Assembly: GCA_003254905.1 (NCBI GenBank)
Contig: QANU01006361.1
Location: 502,748-566,747 of the forward strand
Direction of reading: 5' to 3'
Length of the DNA: 64,000 nt
Source: Nissolia schottii
Lineage: Eukaryota > Streptophyta > Magnoliopsida > Fabales > Fabaceae
Part shown: piece after piece, positions 37,317 to 50,011 of the stretch
How the letters are laid out: each line of letters begins with the position of its first letter
How positions within the stretch are numbered: position 1 is the first letter of the stretch
Made by a program: the position numbers and the translations under genes
The notes under the pieces: model-generated
Told to the model about the DNA's origin: nothing
Databases searched by the model: none
What the model saw: only the letters and a program-made list of their open reading frames with translations

Positions 37317-37384
37317 AAACCTATAGATACCTATCCTTTTATCCAAAAGGAAAAAAAAAAAAAAAACCTATAGATACCTATCCT
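37317..37384 (+). repeat. 20-bp direct repeat around a short A-tailed insert
   Basis: AACCTATAGATACCTATCCT occurs at 37318-37337 and again at 37365-37384. Between them are only 27 bases (TTTATCCAAAAGG followed by a run of A). Direct repeats flanking an A-tailed segment have the form of a very short retroposed insertion, but a slippage duplication would look similar. Confidence 0.5.
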
Positions 37385-39450
37385 GCATTTGCTTTGCTTT
37401 TATTTTCCAGCTTAAAATGGGTGACTAATTTTGCTGTTGAAAGTACAAATCAATTTGGAAAGACTTGTCAACCGGGGTTATGTTGCGTTTATTGAAGAGT
37501 AATACACTAGTGGCCTTACAAAACAATGCAATGGCTCTGGGCGACCCAAGGAAAATGACTTGCAAAATTCATGTGTCAACAACAGACCATCCTGACGATA
37601 AATACAACTTTAGAGACCTTTTGAATGCTGCCCATGGAAGGAGAAAGCTAACTATGTTTGGTTCTGTTCTACAAAATTGATTTGATATAACTGATTCTGT
37701 TAGAATTCATTTTATCACCATTGATTTTTGTGTTTTTGGATTTCTGGTGAGCACTTCCCTAAATCGATTCTGTCCTCAAAAATGATAAAAAATCACTTCA
37801 ATCTCTAAAATCGATTCTAAGAGTAGTTCCAACGGGAGCAAAATAGAGTTCCTGTTTTGACGCATACAAAGAGGGACTAGGAATGCAATTGATGGAGGAG
37901 GGATGGAGGGACTCGGCTTGTGTCCCATGTGTGGATGACTACCTTTGGACAGGGACTATGGGTGGCTAAAGAGGGACTATGGGTAGCCAATAGGTGTAAG
38001 ACACATCACTTTTAGTTGTCTTTTTATATAATTAAATGCATGTGAGGTTATAGTAGAGACTAAGATTGATCCTTAGTTCTTACCATTAGAGAGGAGAGAG
38101 ATATTATTGGTCTCCATTTACTTTTTATGATAGAAAGATGAGGTGAATTTTCTTTTAACACAAGTGAGACTAAAATTAGTCACTCTATTAGAAATGCTTT
38201 TGTGCCTCCACAATGTGTTTTCAAACACCACTTTGAAGTAAAGTGATTTATGGTACTTCTGTTTCAAAAATGATTTTAACATGATTGATTTGAAGTTACC
38301 TTAAAGGAGCAATTCAATGTTGCTTTTGGTATATTTGATTATAGAAACTAAGATTGATTTTAAAAATAATAGTTTTGAAAAAATTATGCCTTCAGAATTA
38401 ATTTGAACAAACTAAAACAAATCCAACAGGCACTGAATCCGCTGGGGCTATGTCCTACACCAGCCCTAGTCTGAACTCAACTGCAAATTACATGACGAGG
38501 TAGCATAGCATTGATTGAAATATAGTACCAAGCAAGCAGCATGCTATGGCTAGCATTCATAATTTATCAGTGGCAACGTGGCATTCTGCATGCAGATATA
38601 GTGAATTGGCCCTATCACCAAAAACGTATCCATTCACAGGTGTCGGCAGTTTTCTCTACTCAATCACTGTCGATGAAAATCGCAAGCATAATAAAGTATG
38701 GGCTCACTGTCACATGATATGCTTTTGTTTACTTTCTTCTATGAGGAAAAAAATTGAACTGTGACAATGAGAGAAAGGGAATACAGTGGACCTCACTCAA
38801 AACTTGTAATGGGTCATTTTAGCATGGGTCATCCTGTCCCACACCAATTCCAATGGTCTAAAATCATTCCCACCTCATTTTGTGAGTTTGTTGGTTAAAA
38901 AAAATGGATGTTATTTGGAAAAAAAATATTATAACAACTATTTTTTTCGACTTAAATGTGAGGTCTGTAATGTTGTTCACTTATTCCTTTATAAATGAGG
39001 TTGTTTAAAGGTTTTTCAAAATGATGGCTACTGACTCGATTAAGTTAGATAATCATTAATTCATCATAGTTTAAAATTTAAACCTGATGTATTTCTTTTA
39101 ATTAAGTTTGGATTATATTTTGAATTCACTTGACTTAAACCCAAGTCTTTTTAAGTTGTGTAGCTAGTGATAAATTATATATTTTTAGACTTTAAGTTAC
39201 AATAATTTTTTATTAATGTTTTTTTGTTTAAAAATATGTATATGAGATTAGTCATTGCTATAGTTAATCAACATTTACTCAACATCCAAATATATGGTCT
39301 ATAACTTGTTTTTAGAGTTATTCAATTAATTTAGTTACGATTTTAAAAATATTTTATTCTCACCCTACCAACCTAAAAAACCACATAAAAAGATGTCTTA
39401 CTTGTATAGTTATTATCATAAATAATTAATTAGTTCGTAGTTAGTCAACG
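37385..39450. other. Intergenic, no gene recognised
   Basis: Open frames at 37465-37680 (71 codons) and 38546-38764 (72 codons) show no family resemblance and no flanking exon or promoter signals. The rest is AT-rich with T runs. Confidence 0.5.
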
Positions 39451-39454
39451 CCAC

Positions 39455-40065
39455 TTGGCAGAGTTGGTTACACAATTATTGGGTTTATATCTAGTGTATC
39501 ACCATGTATGTTGTGAAGAACCATATGTAGAGGTGCGCTACAACGCCCCTACAACGCTGCAACACGGAATGAGCGAGGCGCTGCAGCTCATACCAGAAAC
39601 CCTAGCCATCAAGCCTTGGGCCAAGAGAAGGCCTGTCTTCCGCCTATATATAGAGTTCCCCTCACAGCTTTACAACACGCTCAAAGCTTCAGGATTCTCC
39701 CTAAGAGCGGATTTCTTGCTCACTCTCTCTTTCTTTTGTGAGGACACAACATCTTCACCTAGGGTAAGTGGCCAATCCTTTTAGGGTTGGCCTAGGGTAA
39801 TAGTTCCCGACACCGCTACTTTGGTAGTGGTAGCGCTATGGCAGTCCGCGACCGCCGTGGCGACGCTAAATCGCCATAATGATGCTAGATCGCCGTAATG
39901 ATGCCAGATCGCTACCGTGATGCCCTTCAGTTATGTTTTTATTGGTTTCTGATGATGTGGTGCTTGTTGGCCTTTCCAAGTACCAACACTACACCACTTG
40001 GAGCTTCCAGTGCCAGTGGTCTCCATTCTTAGGCCTTTCCAGGTGAGTATAACTGTGGGGATGCT
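39455..40065 (+). mobile_element. Gypsy LTR fragment, plus orientation
   Basis: This segment aligns by eye with 56520-57030. Shared blocks include the TATA regions CCTATATATAGAG (39644-39656) and CCTATAAATAGCG, the CACAACxTxTTCACCTAGGG block, TTTGGTAGTGGT, ATGTGGTGCTTGTTGGCCTTTC, and CTTGGAGCTTCCAGT. It therefore represents the U3/R part of the same LTR family. It lies opposite to the pol remnant that follows directly (40070-42240, minus), so the two were joined by rearrangement. The open frame 39455-39784 is part of the LTR and not a gene. Confidence 0.65.
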
Positions 40066-40069
40066 GACC

Positions 40070-42290
40070 CTATATAACTGTGGGGATGCTTAGGGCGTCG
40101 ACTACTACATTGGCTTTACCTAGGTGATACTAGATGGTGCACTCATAATCTTTCAATAATTCTACCCAACAGCACTGCCTGAGGTGCAGTTCTTTCTGCT
40201 TGAGGATGTACTGAAGGCTCTTGTGGTTTGTGAAGATCTCGCAAGGTTCCCTATAAAGGTAGTGCCTTCATATCTTCAAGGTGAAGATCACTGCCGCCAT
40301 CTTCAAGGTAGTGGGGTAGTTCTGCTTGCGCTTCAATTGAGTTGCCTTGATGCATAGGCTATAACTCAACCATGTTACATAAGGACGCACCTAAGGCCAA
40401 CTCTTGAAGCGTCATAGAAAACGAAAAACTCATCCACACTTGAGGGCAGCACAAGCACAGGTACTGAGGTCAAACTGTCCTTTAACATCTAAAAATTGTG
40501 CTCACATTCTGTCGACCAAGTAAAGTTTGTCCCCTTTTGTGTGAGCTTCGTTAAGGGTGTTGTGACCTTTGAGAAGTCCTTCACGAAGCAGCGATAATAA
40601 CCAGCTAAGACTAGAAAACTACGGATCTTTAACGTCGTTGTTGGCCTTAGCCATTGCTGTACGACTTCTACCTTCTTCAGGTTAACAAGAATCTCATCCT
40701 TGGCAATTATGTAACCCAAGAAGGCTGCCTGCTCCAACCAAAACTCGCACTTAGAGAGGTTGGAGTAAAATTGATTGTCCTTTAGGGTCTATAGTACTAT
40801 TCTTAGATGCTTTTCATGTTCGTCCTTACTCTTGGAATACACCAAGATGTCATCGATAAACATGATAACAAAATGGTCCACGAATGGCTTAAAGACTCTG
40901 TTCATCAAGTCCATGAAAGCTACAAACGCGTTGGTCAAACTGAAGGACATTACCAAGAACTCGTAGTGCCCATACCAGGTTCAAAAGGCTGTCTTAGGTA
41001 TATCCCCCTTCTTGATCTTAAGCTGGTGGTACCCCGAGGTTGATCTTAGAAAAAGAAACTGATCCTTGCAACTAGTCAAACAGGTCGCGGATACATAGTA
41101 GAGGGTAACTGTTCTTCATTGTGACCTTATTCAGTTGACAGTAATCTATGGACATCCTTATAGTTTCGTCCTTCTTCTTGATGAAAAGCATTAGGCACCC
41201 CACGGGGAGGTACTAGGTCTGATAAAGCCTTTGTTCAGCAGGTCTTGCAACTATTTTTGTAATTCTCACAACTCAGTGGGAGCCATCCTATACGTAGGTA
41301 TGGAGATGGGTTGGACCCTTGGTTCTAATTCTATGGTGAATTCCACCTCTCTTTATGGAGGTTTACCTGAAAGGTTACTGGGAAAGACATCTGATAACTC
41401 ACATACCATTGGGATCTGTGTGGGACTCGGCCCCTCTTGTTTTGATCCCTTTACTACTGCTAGGTAACTACTGCAACCTACCGTAGAGCATCCATGGATG
41501 ACACCAAACTATCCATATGTGTACACCTGTTATCTTGAAGCACTGGTATCAGATCTTTTGAGCACTTGAAACAGACGATTTTGGAATGGAAATCCACCGT
41601 AGCATGGCACGATGCCAACCAGTCCATCCCCAATATGACGTCGAGTTCTGTTATGTCCAAGACTATCAGATATACTACTGAGTCCATATGCATAACCCTT
41701 ATTTCACAAGATCGATAAACTGAGGGTACTTTAACTTCAAAAGGTCTCTCTAGATCAGAGGGAGGTGTCTTAAAATGGATAGTGAAGAATGGAGATATAT
41801 AAGAATGTGTGGACCCTAGATCAAACACAGCAAGAACATCAAAAGAACATACTATAATGATACTTGTGAGAACTGCATTGGAGGCTTGAGTGTCTTGGCA
41901 TGTTAGGGCATATAAGTGGGGGACTCCTCCTCTGTTGGTATCTCGGTCTCAAAGTTTCTTCCTCTCTGCCCTCCATGGTTTGGACCCCTGCCCCCAACTC
42001 TGCCTGGTGGGGCCATGGACCTACCAAAGGTTCTTGCTTGGAGCTAGGTGGTTTGGTTTCCTGGACAAACGAACCCTTGACTAGAAGCTTCATGTATATT
42101 AGGAAAATCCCTTCTCATATGGCCTTCCTTTTACACACTTGTAGCATCCTGAAGTGCCAAACCGGCAAGGCCAAGGTGATGCTTTTCGTAGGTCGGACAA
42201 CTAAGAAAGGAGGGTGTCTACCTTGAGGACTGCGCCCCTGACTGTTGATTACCTCTGCTCAGTGTTGTGGTGGCTATACGAGCTAAGGTG
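40070..42290 (-). mobile_element. Ty3/gypsy gag-pol remnant
   Basis: On the minus strand, from right to left, the parts are a gag zinc-knuckle tail (about 42240-41840), aspartic protease (41828-41478), reverse transcriptase (about 41200-40490; [13 protein letters not shown], then [10 protein letters not shown]) and RNase H (about 40480-40070; [32 protein letters not shown]). This is the gypsy order. Many stops and frame breaks make it non-functional, although the FIDD box survives. The protease motif reads FDLG where the family has FD[ST]G. The 5' side ends within gag near 42290, and no LTR in the matching orientation is seen there. Confidence 0.85.
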
Positions 42291-42966
42291 GGCTTTGAGG
42301 TGTTTAATTATGTGATTGTTTTTCATGATTTTTAGTCATCTCATCACCCAATGTTTATGAGCTATTTTTAGTCCTCTCATTAAATTCTAACTTTACATTC
42401 ACTAAAATCAATTATGCATCAAATGTTATTATTTCTTTCTAAGTCCTTTCATCACCCAATGGTTGGGTTATTCTAGAACCAAAAACCAATTAAATAGTCT
42501 TATGATGTATATTGACTTACACGTAATTATTCAATGAATCAGTGTTAATTGTTTTTAGTAATTTGAATTTCAAAGTCTTTTTGATGGAAGATATATGTGT
42601 TTGTGGCTATAATGGATGAAATTTGGATTGGAGGTGAAGGCTTTGATGATTGCTTGGCGTTTTGATGGGTGGAGCGATGAGGTAGTTGCTATGGATATTG
42701 TTAATGTGTGTTGTGTGGCTAAATGTTGAAGATGTAATGGCGGTTATAATGGTAGTGTACGTGAGGGTGATTAGGATGACTATATTGAGATGAAGAAATC
42801 TTTGCTTATATTTGAGAAGTTCTATGATATTGGTGTTGGTGATTGGTGGGTATTGGGTGATGAGAGGACTTAGAGAGATGAAGTTAGTGAATGTAGGTTT
42901 CTGGTTCTTTTTCTTGGGACGTGGGATTAAGGAATGAAGATTTGTGCTTTGTTCAAAGGGAACTTG
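42291..42966. other. Intergenic, no gene recognised
   Basis: Plus-strand GT-rich, low-complexity sequence gives a 127-codon minus-strand frame (42607-42990) rich in Ile, Thr and Asn. The composition explains the frame, and I see no protein family. Confidence 0.5.
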
Positions 42967-43463
42967 TTGGTCTTGGTAACCAATACCCAAGAGGGGGGGG
43001 TGAATTGGGTATTTTAGAAATTATTTCAATTTCAACAAATATTGCATTTTCATGCAATTAACGTTACTATGCAGCGGAATATAACAATTAAAGATTTAAT
43101 ATAGGCATGCTTAATTATGTTTGTAATAAAACAATAAGATCAACAAAGCAACTTATAAACAATTATCAATAGATGCAATTCTCAATATAAGTTTGCAATA
43201 AATAAAGAGATAGAGTTAGAGAGATTGCAAACATAGATTTATCCTGGTTCGACCACCCTTGTGATCTACGTCCAGTCCCCAAGCGACTTGCTCAAGATTT
43301 CTCCACTATCATCAAGCTTCTAACTTAGGTGCTTGACAAACCTTTACATCCAAGAGCACTCCTCACACTTAGGATCCCCCACCTTTGTGTAGAAGCCTCA
43401 AGAACCAAACCTTAGGGATACCACACCCTAAGCAACTAGAGGGATACCTCACCCTCTTTACAA
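42967..43463. repeat. Interspersed repeat edge, interrupted by assembly gap
   Basis: Sequence beginning near TTGGTAACCAATACCCAAGA, followed by a G run and GTGAATTGGGTATTTTAG, then a non-coding block rich in CTTGACAAACC and CACCCTCTTTAC-type words, has the style of an LTR or other dispersed legume repeat. Its other end is lost in the gap or in the AT-rich DNA beyond. The class is not determined. Confidence 0.4.
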
Positions 43464-43987
43464 NNNNNNNNNNNNNNNNNNNNNNNNNNNNNNNNNNNNN
43501 NNNNNNNNNNNNNNNNNNNNNNNNNNNNNNNNNNNNNNNNNNNNNNNNNNNNNNNNNNNNNNNNNNNNNNNNNNNNNNNNNNNNNNNNNNNNNNNNNNNN
43601 NNNNNNNNNNNNNNNNNNNNNNNNNNNNNNNNNNNNNNNNNNNNNNNNNNNNNNNNNNNNNNNNNNNNNNNNNNNNNNNNNNNNNNNNNNNNNNNNNNNN
43701 NNNNNNNNNNNNNNNNNNNNNNNNNNNNNNNNNNNNNNNNNNNNNNNNNNNNNNNNNNNNNNNNNNNNNNNNNNNNNNNNNNNNNNNNNNNNNNNNNNNN
43801 NNNNNNNNNNNNNNNNNNNNNNNNNNNNNNNNNNNNNNNNNNNNNNNNNNNNNNNNNNNNNNNNNNNNNNNNNNNNNNNNNNNNNNNNNNNNNNNNNNNN
43901 NNNNNNNNNNNNNNNNNNNNNNNNNNNNNNNNNNNNNNNNNNNNNNNNNNNNNNNNNNNNNNNNNNNNNNNNNNNNNNNNNNNNNNN
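43464..43987. other. Assembly gap (524 N)
   Basis: A run of 524 unknown bases. The two reading frames that cross it (one on each strand) are artefacts of N translation. Confidence 0.99.
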
Positions 43988-44387
43988 GTATAGTTAGTCC
44001 AATGTGTTCCAATATCTTCATATGCATATATAGATTAATCAATGCATCATACATATACAATTAGACAAAGATCAAATTATATTAATCAAATAATATTCTT
44101 TGCCTAGCATGCATGCATTGTAACACTATAGCACTTGATATTCATGCATATACACATATAGACACAAATATATCCAATAGTTAATCCATCAAGCACATAT
44201 AGAGAGTTATTGGATATGTTCTCAAAAGGATGTTTCTCATATATCATTGTATGATGTGTAAGCTATATGATTACCATCAAGTTCAATCATACAATATCAA
44301 ATATATTCTATTTAGCATATAACATCCTTTTGCATTCTAATTGTCATTATCTATTTGTTGTGTACTTTTTGTTATCATCAAGATATA

Positions 44388-44518
44388 GAACAACTAGGGA
44401 AACCTAGTTCTACAAATATAAGCATATACAATGAGCATAGACAATTAGAGCAAATTGTATTTGTCATCATCAAAACATATTGTATCAAACAATTGGAACA
44501 ACTAGGGAAACCTAGTTC
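44388..44518. repeat. Direct repeat with internal hairpin
   Basis: The 23-base word GAACAACTAGGGAAA plus CCTAGTTC occurs at 44388-44410 and again at 44496-44518, 108 bases apart. Each copy can pair with itself (AACTAGG with CCTAGTT). Confidence 0.6.
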
Positions 44519-45099
44519 CACATAACTGAAAATTAGGAGGAGTTTGTACTTGATGGATGGTGCTAATTTCTTATTATTAATTAACTAATATAATTTAACT
44601 AATAGGTATTTATAGAATGATGATTTATGATTAAACCAAAAAAGAAAATATAAAAAGTATTATTTGAAAAATAAGATTGATAATAAATAGGGATTTTATT
44701 AATAATTATTGTGTTGTGACACGTAGGATTTATGACACATAGCATGGTAATGGAGAGTTGTGTTGATGAGTTTTAATATATTAGTAACGATAATGATTCA
44801 AAAAATTGAATCACCACAAAAATTGGTATATCGATTCTTTTTATATTCTTAATTCTATTGTATATATGTTGATCGATATTTTAGAATTACGTGAAAATGA
44901 ATTGTGAATTTACGTGCATGATCACTAGAGAATTGAGCGACTATAATAATAAGTGATATAATAAGTGACATATGCTCGATTCTGATTCCCTGGTCATATA
45001 AATGAAAACTATATTTTCACTAGTTTTGTTTCTTAAAAATGAGTTCTTGAAAATATAAGTCTCAGTTATTTTAACCATTAAAATTTTAAAAATAACTAG

Positions 45100-45600
45100 T
45101 TATTTTTTTCATGTGTTACACGTGCACTACACAAACAATATAAATTAAATATCAATTTATATTAAAATTTTAAGTAGTTTTTTTTTTATAAATTAATTGG
45201 AGTTCTAATTCTCATATTGTAAACTAAATGTTATCTTTATGGTTTATATTTGTAATTAATTATTTTTTCTTTTACATCGCATGTTCATTGCGCAGGCGCA
45301 CGAACACACACATATGTAAAATCAATCCATATTTAAAATGTAATTAGTTTTTTTTTAACTAATTGGGTTCCTTATCATCATACTATTGTAGACTAAATGT
45401 TATCTTTTATAATTTATGTTTATAATTAATTACTTTTTCTCGTGCATGCACGTGCATTGCACAAATATAAAATCAATTCATATTAAAATTATAATTAACT
45501 TTTTCTAAACTAATTGGATTTCTAATTCTCACATTATTTTAGACTAAATGTTATAATTAATTAATAACTTTTTCTCGTGCATTACAAATATAAAATCAAA
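45100..45600. repeat. Tandem array, about 165-bp period, three decayed units
   Basis: A unit with the order CGTGCATTGCACAAA, AAAATCAATTCATATTAAAA, ACTAATTGG, TTCTAATTCTCA, AGACTAAATGTTAT, AATTAATTA and CTTTTTCTCGTGCA repeats at about 45120, 45287 and 45452, with a final partial unit at about 45570. Periods are about 166, 165 and 118 bases. The units differ by many substitutions. The GTGCATTGCAC word is a short palindrome at each unit boundary. Confidence 0.65.
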
Positions 45601-48600
45601 TATTACTTATACTTATTTCTATATTACAAATAATTTTCAATATATGTCAGTCTTTTTTAGAAAAATTAAAATGATTATAATAAAAATATTATCATTTAAT
45701 TAAATACATTTTAAAAAATATTTTCTTTTTTCCTTTTCATATATATAATTTGTGTCAAAACTTATTAAATAATTTACATTTGATTAATATTTGCATTTGT
45801 CTTTAGCAAAAGTGTAGCTTTGAGCAAATGTTTCACTTTTAAAAGTAAGGTCACATTTTCTATGGGATTGTCAAATTGAGGGTGACCTAAAATATTATAA
45901 AGTGTTGTTTTTGTCAATAAAAGTATGTCTTCTTTTAGTATATTACACACTTTTTAAGTGTAGTCAGTAAAAATGTGGCATTGGGCCAAATTTGTATCAT
46001 ATACTAATATTAAAAATTAATTATAATATATTTCAAAGTTAATAAGAAGATTTATACCCAAAATTTAATTATTATTTGTGTAATTTAACCTTTATGTCAG
46101 TTAACTTTACATAAAAAAATTTACATTTATTTTATGTTTGAAGTTAATTATTTTTGGGATGGAAAAATTATAATTTTTACTAATTGATTTTTTAACAAAA
46201 TAATACTTAACTCAACCGTAATGATACTTTGATTTTTTTTCTTCTTAAATACATAAACTAAAGTGTAAAATTTTAATTTATCATATTATCTTAGATATGT
46301 TTATAGATAACTTACTTTGTATACCATATGTTAATATTAAAAATTGTTACACTTTGATTACTACATATAGTTATAGAAGATGAAAAGTGAAAAATAATGT
46401 AATGACAAAAATGAATAGACACAATACAATAAATAGTGTTAATAATAAAATAAATTTTAAAACATGTAATATAGTAATTATAATGGGATAACATCAATGA
46501 AATAAATGAGAAATGATGACAGGTGATAATTGTAATTCAAAATGACTTAAAAATCCAAGATCAAGGGATAATAACACATGGAAATGCTAGTAAATAGTAT
46601 TTAAAAATCCAAAATCAAGAGAAAATAATACGACATAAGATTGCTAGTGGAAGAAGTTTAATATTATATTACAAATATTTTAATTTCTGAATGATTGTAA
46701 GTCATCAATTGAGTTAGTCCTTCATATCACTATCATTAGTGTGTCACCACATTTTCACTGATTTGTAATACAAAATGAAGTTGTGACAACTCAAACTGCA
46801 AGTGATATTGTAAATGATGTGGCACCACTTTGAAGTTAAAAATATGGTTGTAATATATGGCACTTGAAACTGCAGATCTCAATTTTCATTACAACTTATT
46901 TTCAACTACAAATGTTGCTCTCATAACTTTATTTGTAGTCTTAGGTACTACCACAACTCATTTGCAATTCCATTTATTGTTAAACAATCTCAATTAATAT
47001 AACAAATCAACAAAAATGTGATTATATAATAATAATAATAATGACCTAAAGAAACTTATGCATGCAACTTATACGTTTAAGATTAGAAAATTAATTTTTA
47101 AAATTTGAAGACCAAAAATAAGCATTAACTCGTCATAAACCCTTACTTTCAAATAACATAATTGTTAATTCTGACCTAACCTTACATATGGGTTATTCCT
47201 TGGTGCCCTAACATTTGTGAGGTCTACATTGACGTTTGTAATAGAAATTCATCATTGAAGAAAAACTCATCACTTGTAGTGGGGACTAGATGTAGATTCA
47301 TCATTAAAATTGAACTAGAATAAATCTTTTGTATAGTTATCTCTTACTTATCTCTGTTTAATTTTACTTCAATTTTTTTGTTTAACTTATCTCCTGAGAA
47401 AGAGATTCTGATGAACTAGTCCCCCTGAGTTTCAGGAGATTTTTGAATTGATAAAATAATTTTTAATTGTACAGAAATTAATAGCTTAGATTCAACTCTA
47501 TTTTTTTAAGCCATCTTAAAGCATCAAAAACGAAAGAAACAAGAAACTTTCTTTTAGATAAGTTTGATCCTCACATAGTATTTCGATTGATGATAACACA
47601 CTTGGTTCATTTTATTTTTTTATTTTTTTGGTATTCACCACACTTGGTTGATTATTGAAACACAATTTGGATCATTGAATGATTTTTTATCATCAAAATC
47701 TTAATTGCTTATGTTATATATAAGTCTCATATTCTCAATTAATATAAAAATATGAAGCAACTTTAAATCTCTAAGTCAATTATTTTATTATTAAATGTAC
47801 TTATAAGCCAACAAATAGATTAGTCAACCGACTCACACTAAAAAACACTCTAATCATGTAAAAAAAATTTAATAGTATAAGATTAAATTTAAATAAAAAA
47901 TTAATAAGTTACACTTAAATTCACATATACTAAATTACACTTAAATTCACATAATAAGATACATTGAACTCGCACAAATAAACACTCTTATTAAAAAAAA
48001 AATTAATAATGAAATATAACATGAAATTACCTAGAGAGGGAACAAATGCATCGTAGGTAGCTAAACAAGGTCCCTTCACTGCATGAACACGTCAAATCAA
48101 ATCATGTCAAGGACATAAACATATTATTCCACCATAACCAATTAGACCCAAAGAAATTGTCAACTTTTATCCCTTTTGGGTTGAAGTATGGTTAAAACAG
48201 TACAAAGTAAATAAGTTGCCTTCACCGCGACATTGACATGTTATTTCTATCTTCTAACTACATATTAACCTAAAAATAAATTCTGAGATTATCTTGCATT
48301 ATTATGATAGCTAGCCACGACAAACCTTGCATGCTTGCCATGTGCACGAATCTTCTGTCTCTACTTGCAAAGGCTAACAGAATACCCAAGATATATGATT
48401 CCTCGTCCCATAGATTTAGCTTCTTTAATTTAAGGTTAGGTTCACCACGTATTAGGTAATTCCACGACCAAACATATAAGGCTAATGAAAATTTCACAAC
48501 TCGAATAATAAAAAATAACAATGATAGTATGAACCAAAATACTATTCCCTTGTACATAATAGAAACAAGATCAGATTAATTATCCAGATGCACAAATTAC
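45601..48600. other. AT-rich intergenic DNA
   Basis: Very AT-rich with no supported gene. The 95-codon minus frame at 48270-48557 lies about 250 bases downstream of the CCCH gene end and has no recognisable domain. It is hydrophobic at the N-terminus, but no other feature supports it. Confidence 0.55.
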
Positions 48601-48802
48601 AGGAAAATCGATCGTCACAGACTTAATAACAACAAATTCAGAAAGTAATGAACTTGAAACAATACTTTAAACAATAACAACAATAAAGGCCTTAGTATTT
48701 ACAATTGCGAATCATAACCCATCATGCATATGCATCATTATTATTCAGCAGCATGCATCACCATAATAAGCACATAATTTATCATCTTCATTTTCACCTT
48801 CT

Positions 48803-49903
48803 CTACATCAGCAAATCATTCACCCACCCGAGGTCAGGGGCAGGACAATTGGAGCCATTATTAACATCAGCAACACTAGTACTTTTGTGGTCGTTGCTGA
48901 AGAAGCTCGAATATTTCCCATCATCAAAGTAGCTTGTTGGTACTGTCATCATAGACATAGACGGCGAAAAAGCAAACTGTTGCTGCTGATCCTCACACCC
49001 CAAAGACACGTCAACCCAAGGCAAGCTCGTCGCTTTAGCCACGCCCAAACCGTCGCCAAAACTCAAACCCTCCAAAGAACTCATCAACTCACTAAAAACG
49101 TCCTCATAGCTCATTTTGTTATTGTTGGGACTCAGCCCACCACCGCCGCGGCACACGCCGTAGCGGGACACCCTCTTCACCGGCGACAGCGGCGGCGACG
49201 CGGCGGATGACGACGGCGACAGCGGCGGCGAGAACCTCGACATCCCCAGGAGAGTCGAGGTAGGGGAATTGGCGGCGCCGCCGCCGCAGTGGTAGCAGAA
49301 CAAGCAGCAATTGTTGCTGAGAAGCTTGTTCTTCTTGCACGGGGACGCGTCGTTTGAAGAATTCAGCGTGATCGGAAGGACCCTGAGCTGTTTCGGCGTG
49401 TGCGCGAAGAAGCACACTTTCCTCTTGCAGTTCTTGCCGTCCTTGCACGCTTCCGTCCGGTACCTCGCCGGGTGCAGCCAGCACTCGAAGACGCCGTGAG
49501 CGAACTCGCAGCTGTCTCCGCGGCCGCACGCGCCGCCGCGGCGATACTCGGGGCACACCGTCCCGGAGTAGTGATACCGCCGCGGGTCGCGGCGGCGGGC
49601 CTTCTCGCCCGGGTGGGCGAAGGGGCAGTCGGTCCAGTCGTGGCTCCGGCTGCGGGTGCACCGGCGGACCTTGAACTCGTACATCCGGAAGTGGTCGGAG
49701 GAGTAGGGATCGTCGCCGTCAGAGTCAGAATCGGCGGAGGGGTTGTTGTAAGGGAGGAATTTCTGGAAACTGGTGTCATCGGAAAACATGTCGCCGTCGT
49801 GTGCGGCGGAGCGACGGGTGAGAAGTTTCCTCGGCGGGATGTCAATTGATTTCTTGGGAGAGAGGAGCTTGTGGATGTGCTGATCGGAACAGACACTGCT
49901 CAT
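48803..49903 (-). CDS. Tandem CCCH zinc-finger protein (RR-TZF type)
   Basis: A 366-residue single-exon gene. The start at 49903 ([10 protein letters not shown]) is preferred over the upstream in-frame Met at 50209 because a TATATAA box lies between them (50011-50005). Residues 80-115 form the arginine-rich region with its own C/H residues ([21 protein letters not shown]). They are followed by finger 1, C-X8-C-X5-C-X3-H (117-136), a 16-residue linker and finger 2, C-X5-C-X4-C-X3-H (153-168). This arrangement defines the plant RR-TZF proteins (Arabidopsis TZF1-3/C3H20/23/49 group, without ankyrin repeats). These bind AU-rich mRNA, shuttle between nucleus and cytoplasmic granules and act in ABA, GA and stress responses. 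The C-terminal half is Ser/Pro-rich and ends [10 protein letters not shown]. The coding region is GC-rich (CCGCCG runs), and several long frames on both strands here are shadows. Confidence 0.95.
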   Translation of the reverse strand: MSSVCSDQHIHKLLSPKKSIDIPPRKLLTRRSAAHDGDMFSDDTSFQKFLPYNNPSADSDSDGDDPYSSDHFRMYEFKVRRCTRSRSHDWTDCPFAHPGEKARRRDPRRYHYSGTVCPEYRRGGACGRGDSCEFAHGVFECWLHPARYRTEACKDGKNCKRKVCFFAHTPKQLRVLPITLNSSNDASPCKKNKLLSNNCCLFCYHCGGGAANSPTSTLLGMSRFSPPLSPSSSAASPPLSPVKRVSRYGVCRGGGGLSPNNNKMSYEDVFSELMSSLEGLSFGDGLGVAKATSLPWVDVSLGCEDQQQQFAFSPSMSMMTVPTSYFDDGKYSSFFSNDHKSTSVADVNNGSNCPAPDLGWVNDLLM

Positions 49904-50004
49904 TTTGGATGCACACAAAGTGCTTGTGTTAATGCCAAAGAGAGGAAAAAGAAGAAAAGATGGTAAGAGAGTGTGTTGATGTGGAGGGAAACAAGGGGGG
50001 TTTG

Positions 50005-50011
50005 TTATATA
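50005..50011 (-). promoter_or_regulatory. TATA box of the CCCH gene
   Basis: On the minus strand TATATAA lies about 102 bases upstream of the ATG at 49903, implying a start near 49975 and a leader of about 70 bases that contains no ATG. It decides the choice of start codon. Confidence 0.65.

Noticed and set aside
42607..42990. 127-codon minus-strand frame rich in Ile, Thr and Asn
   Set aside because: Composition follows from GT-rich low-complexity DNA on the other strand; no domain, exon or promoter signal.
43385..44060. Two 200-codon open frames on opposite strands
   Set aside because: They are open only because they cross 524 unknown bases; there is no real sequence support.
48270..48557. 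95-codon minus frame with hydrophobic start
   Set aside because: AT-rich context, no family resemblance and no promoter or partner exon.
49119..49896. Several long frames on both strands (up to 180 codons)
   Set aside because: They are shadows of the GC-rich CCCH gene; only the frame with the two zinc fingers has family sense.
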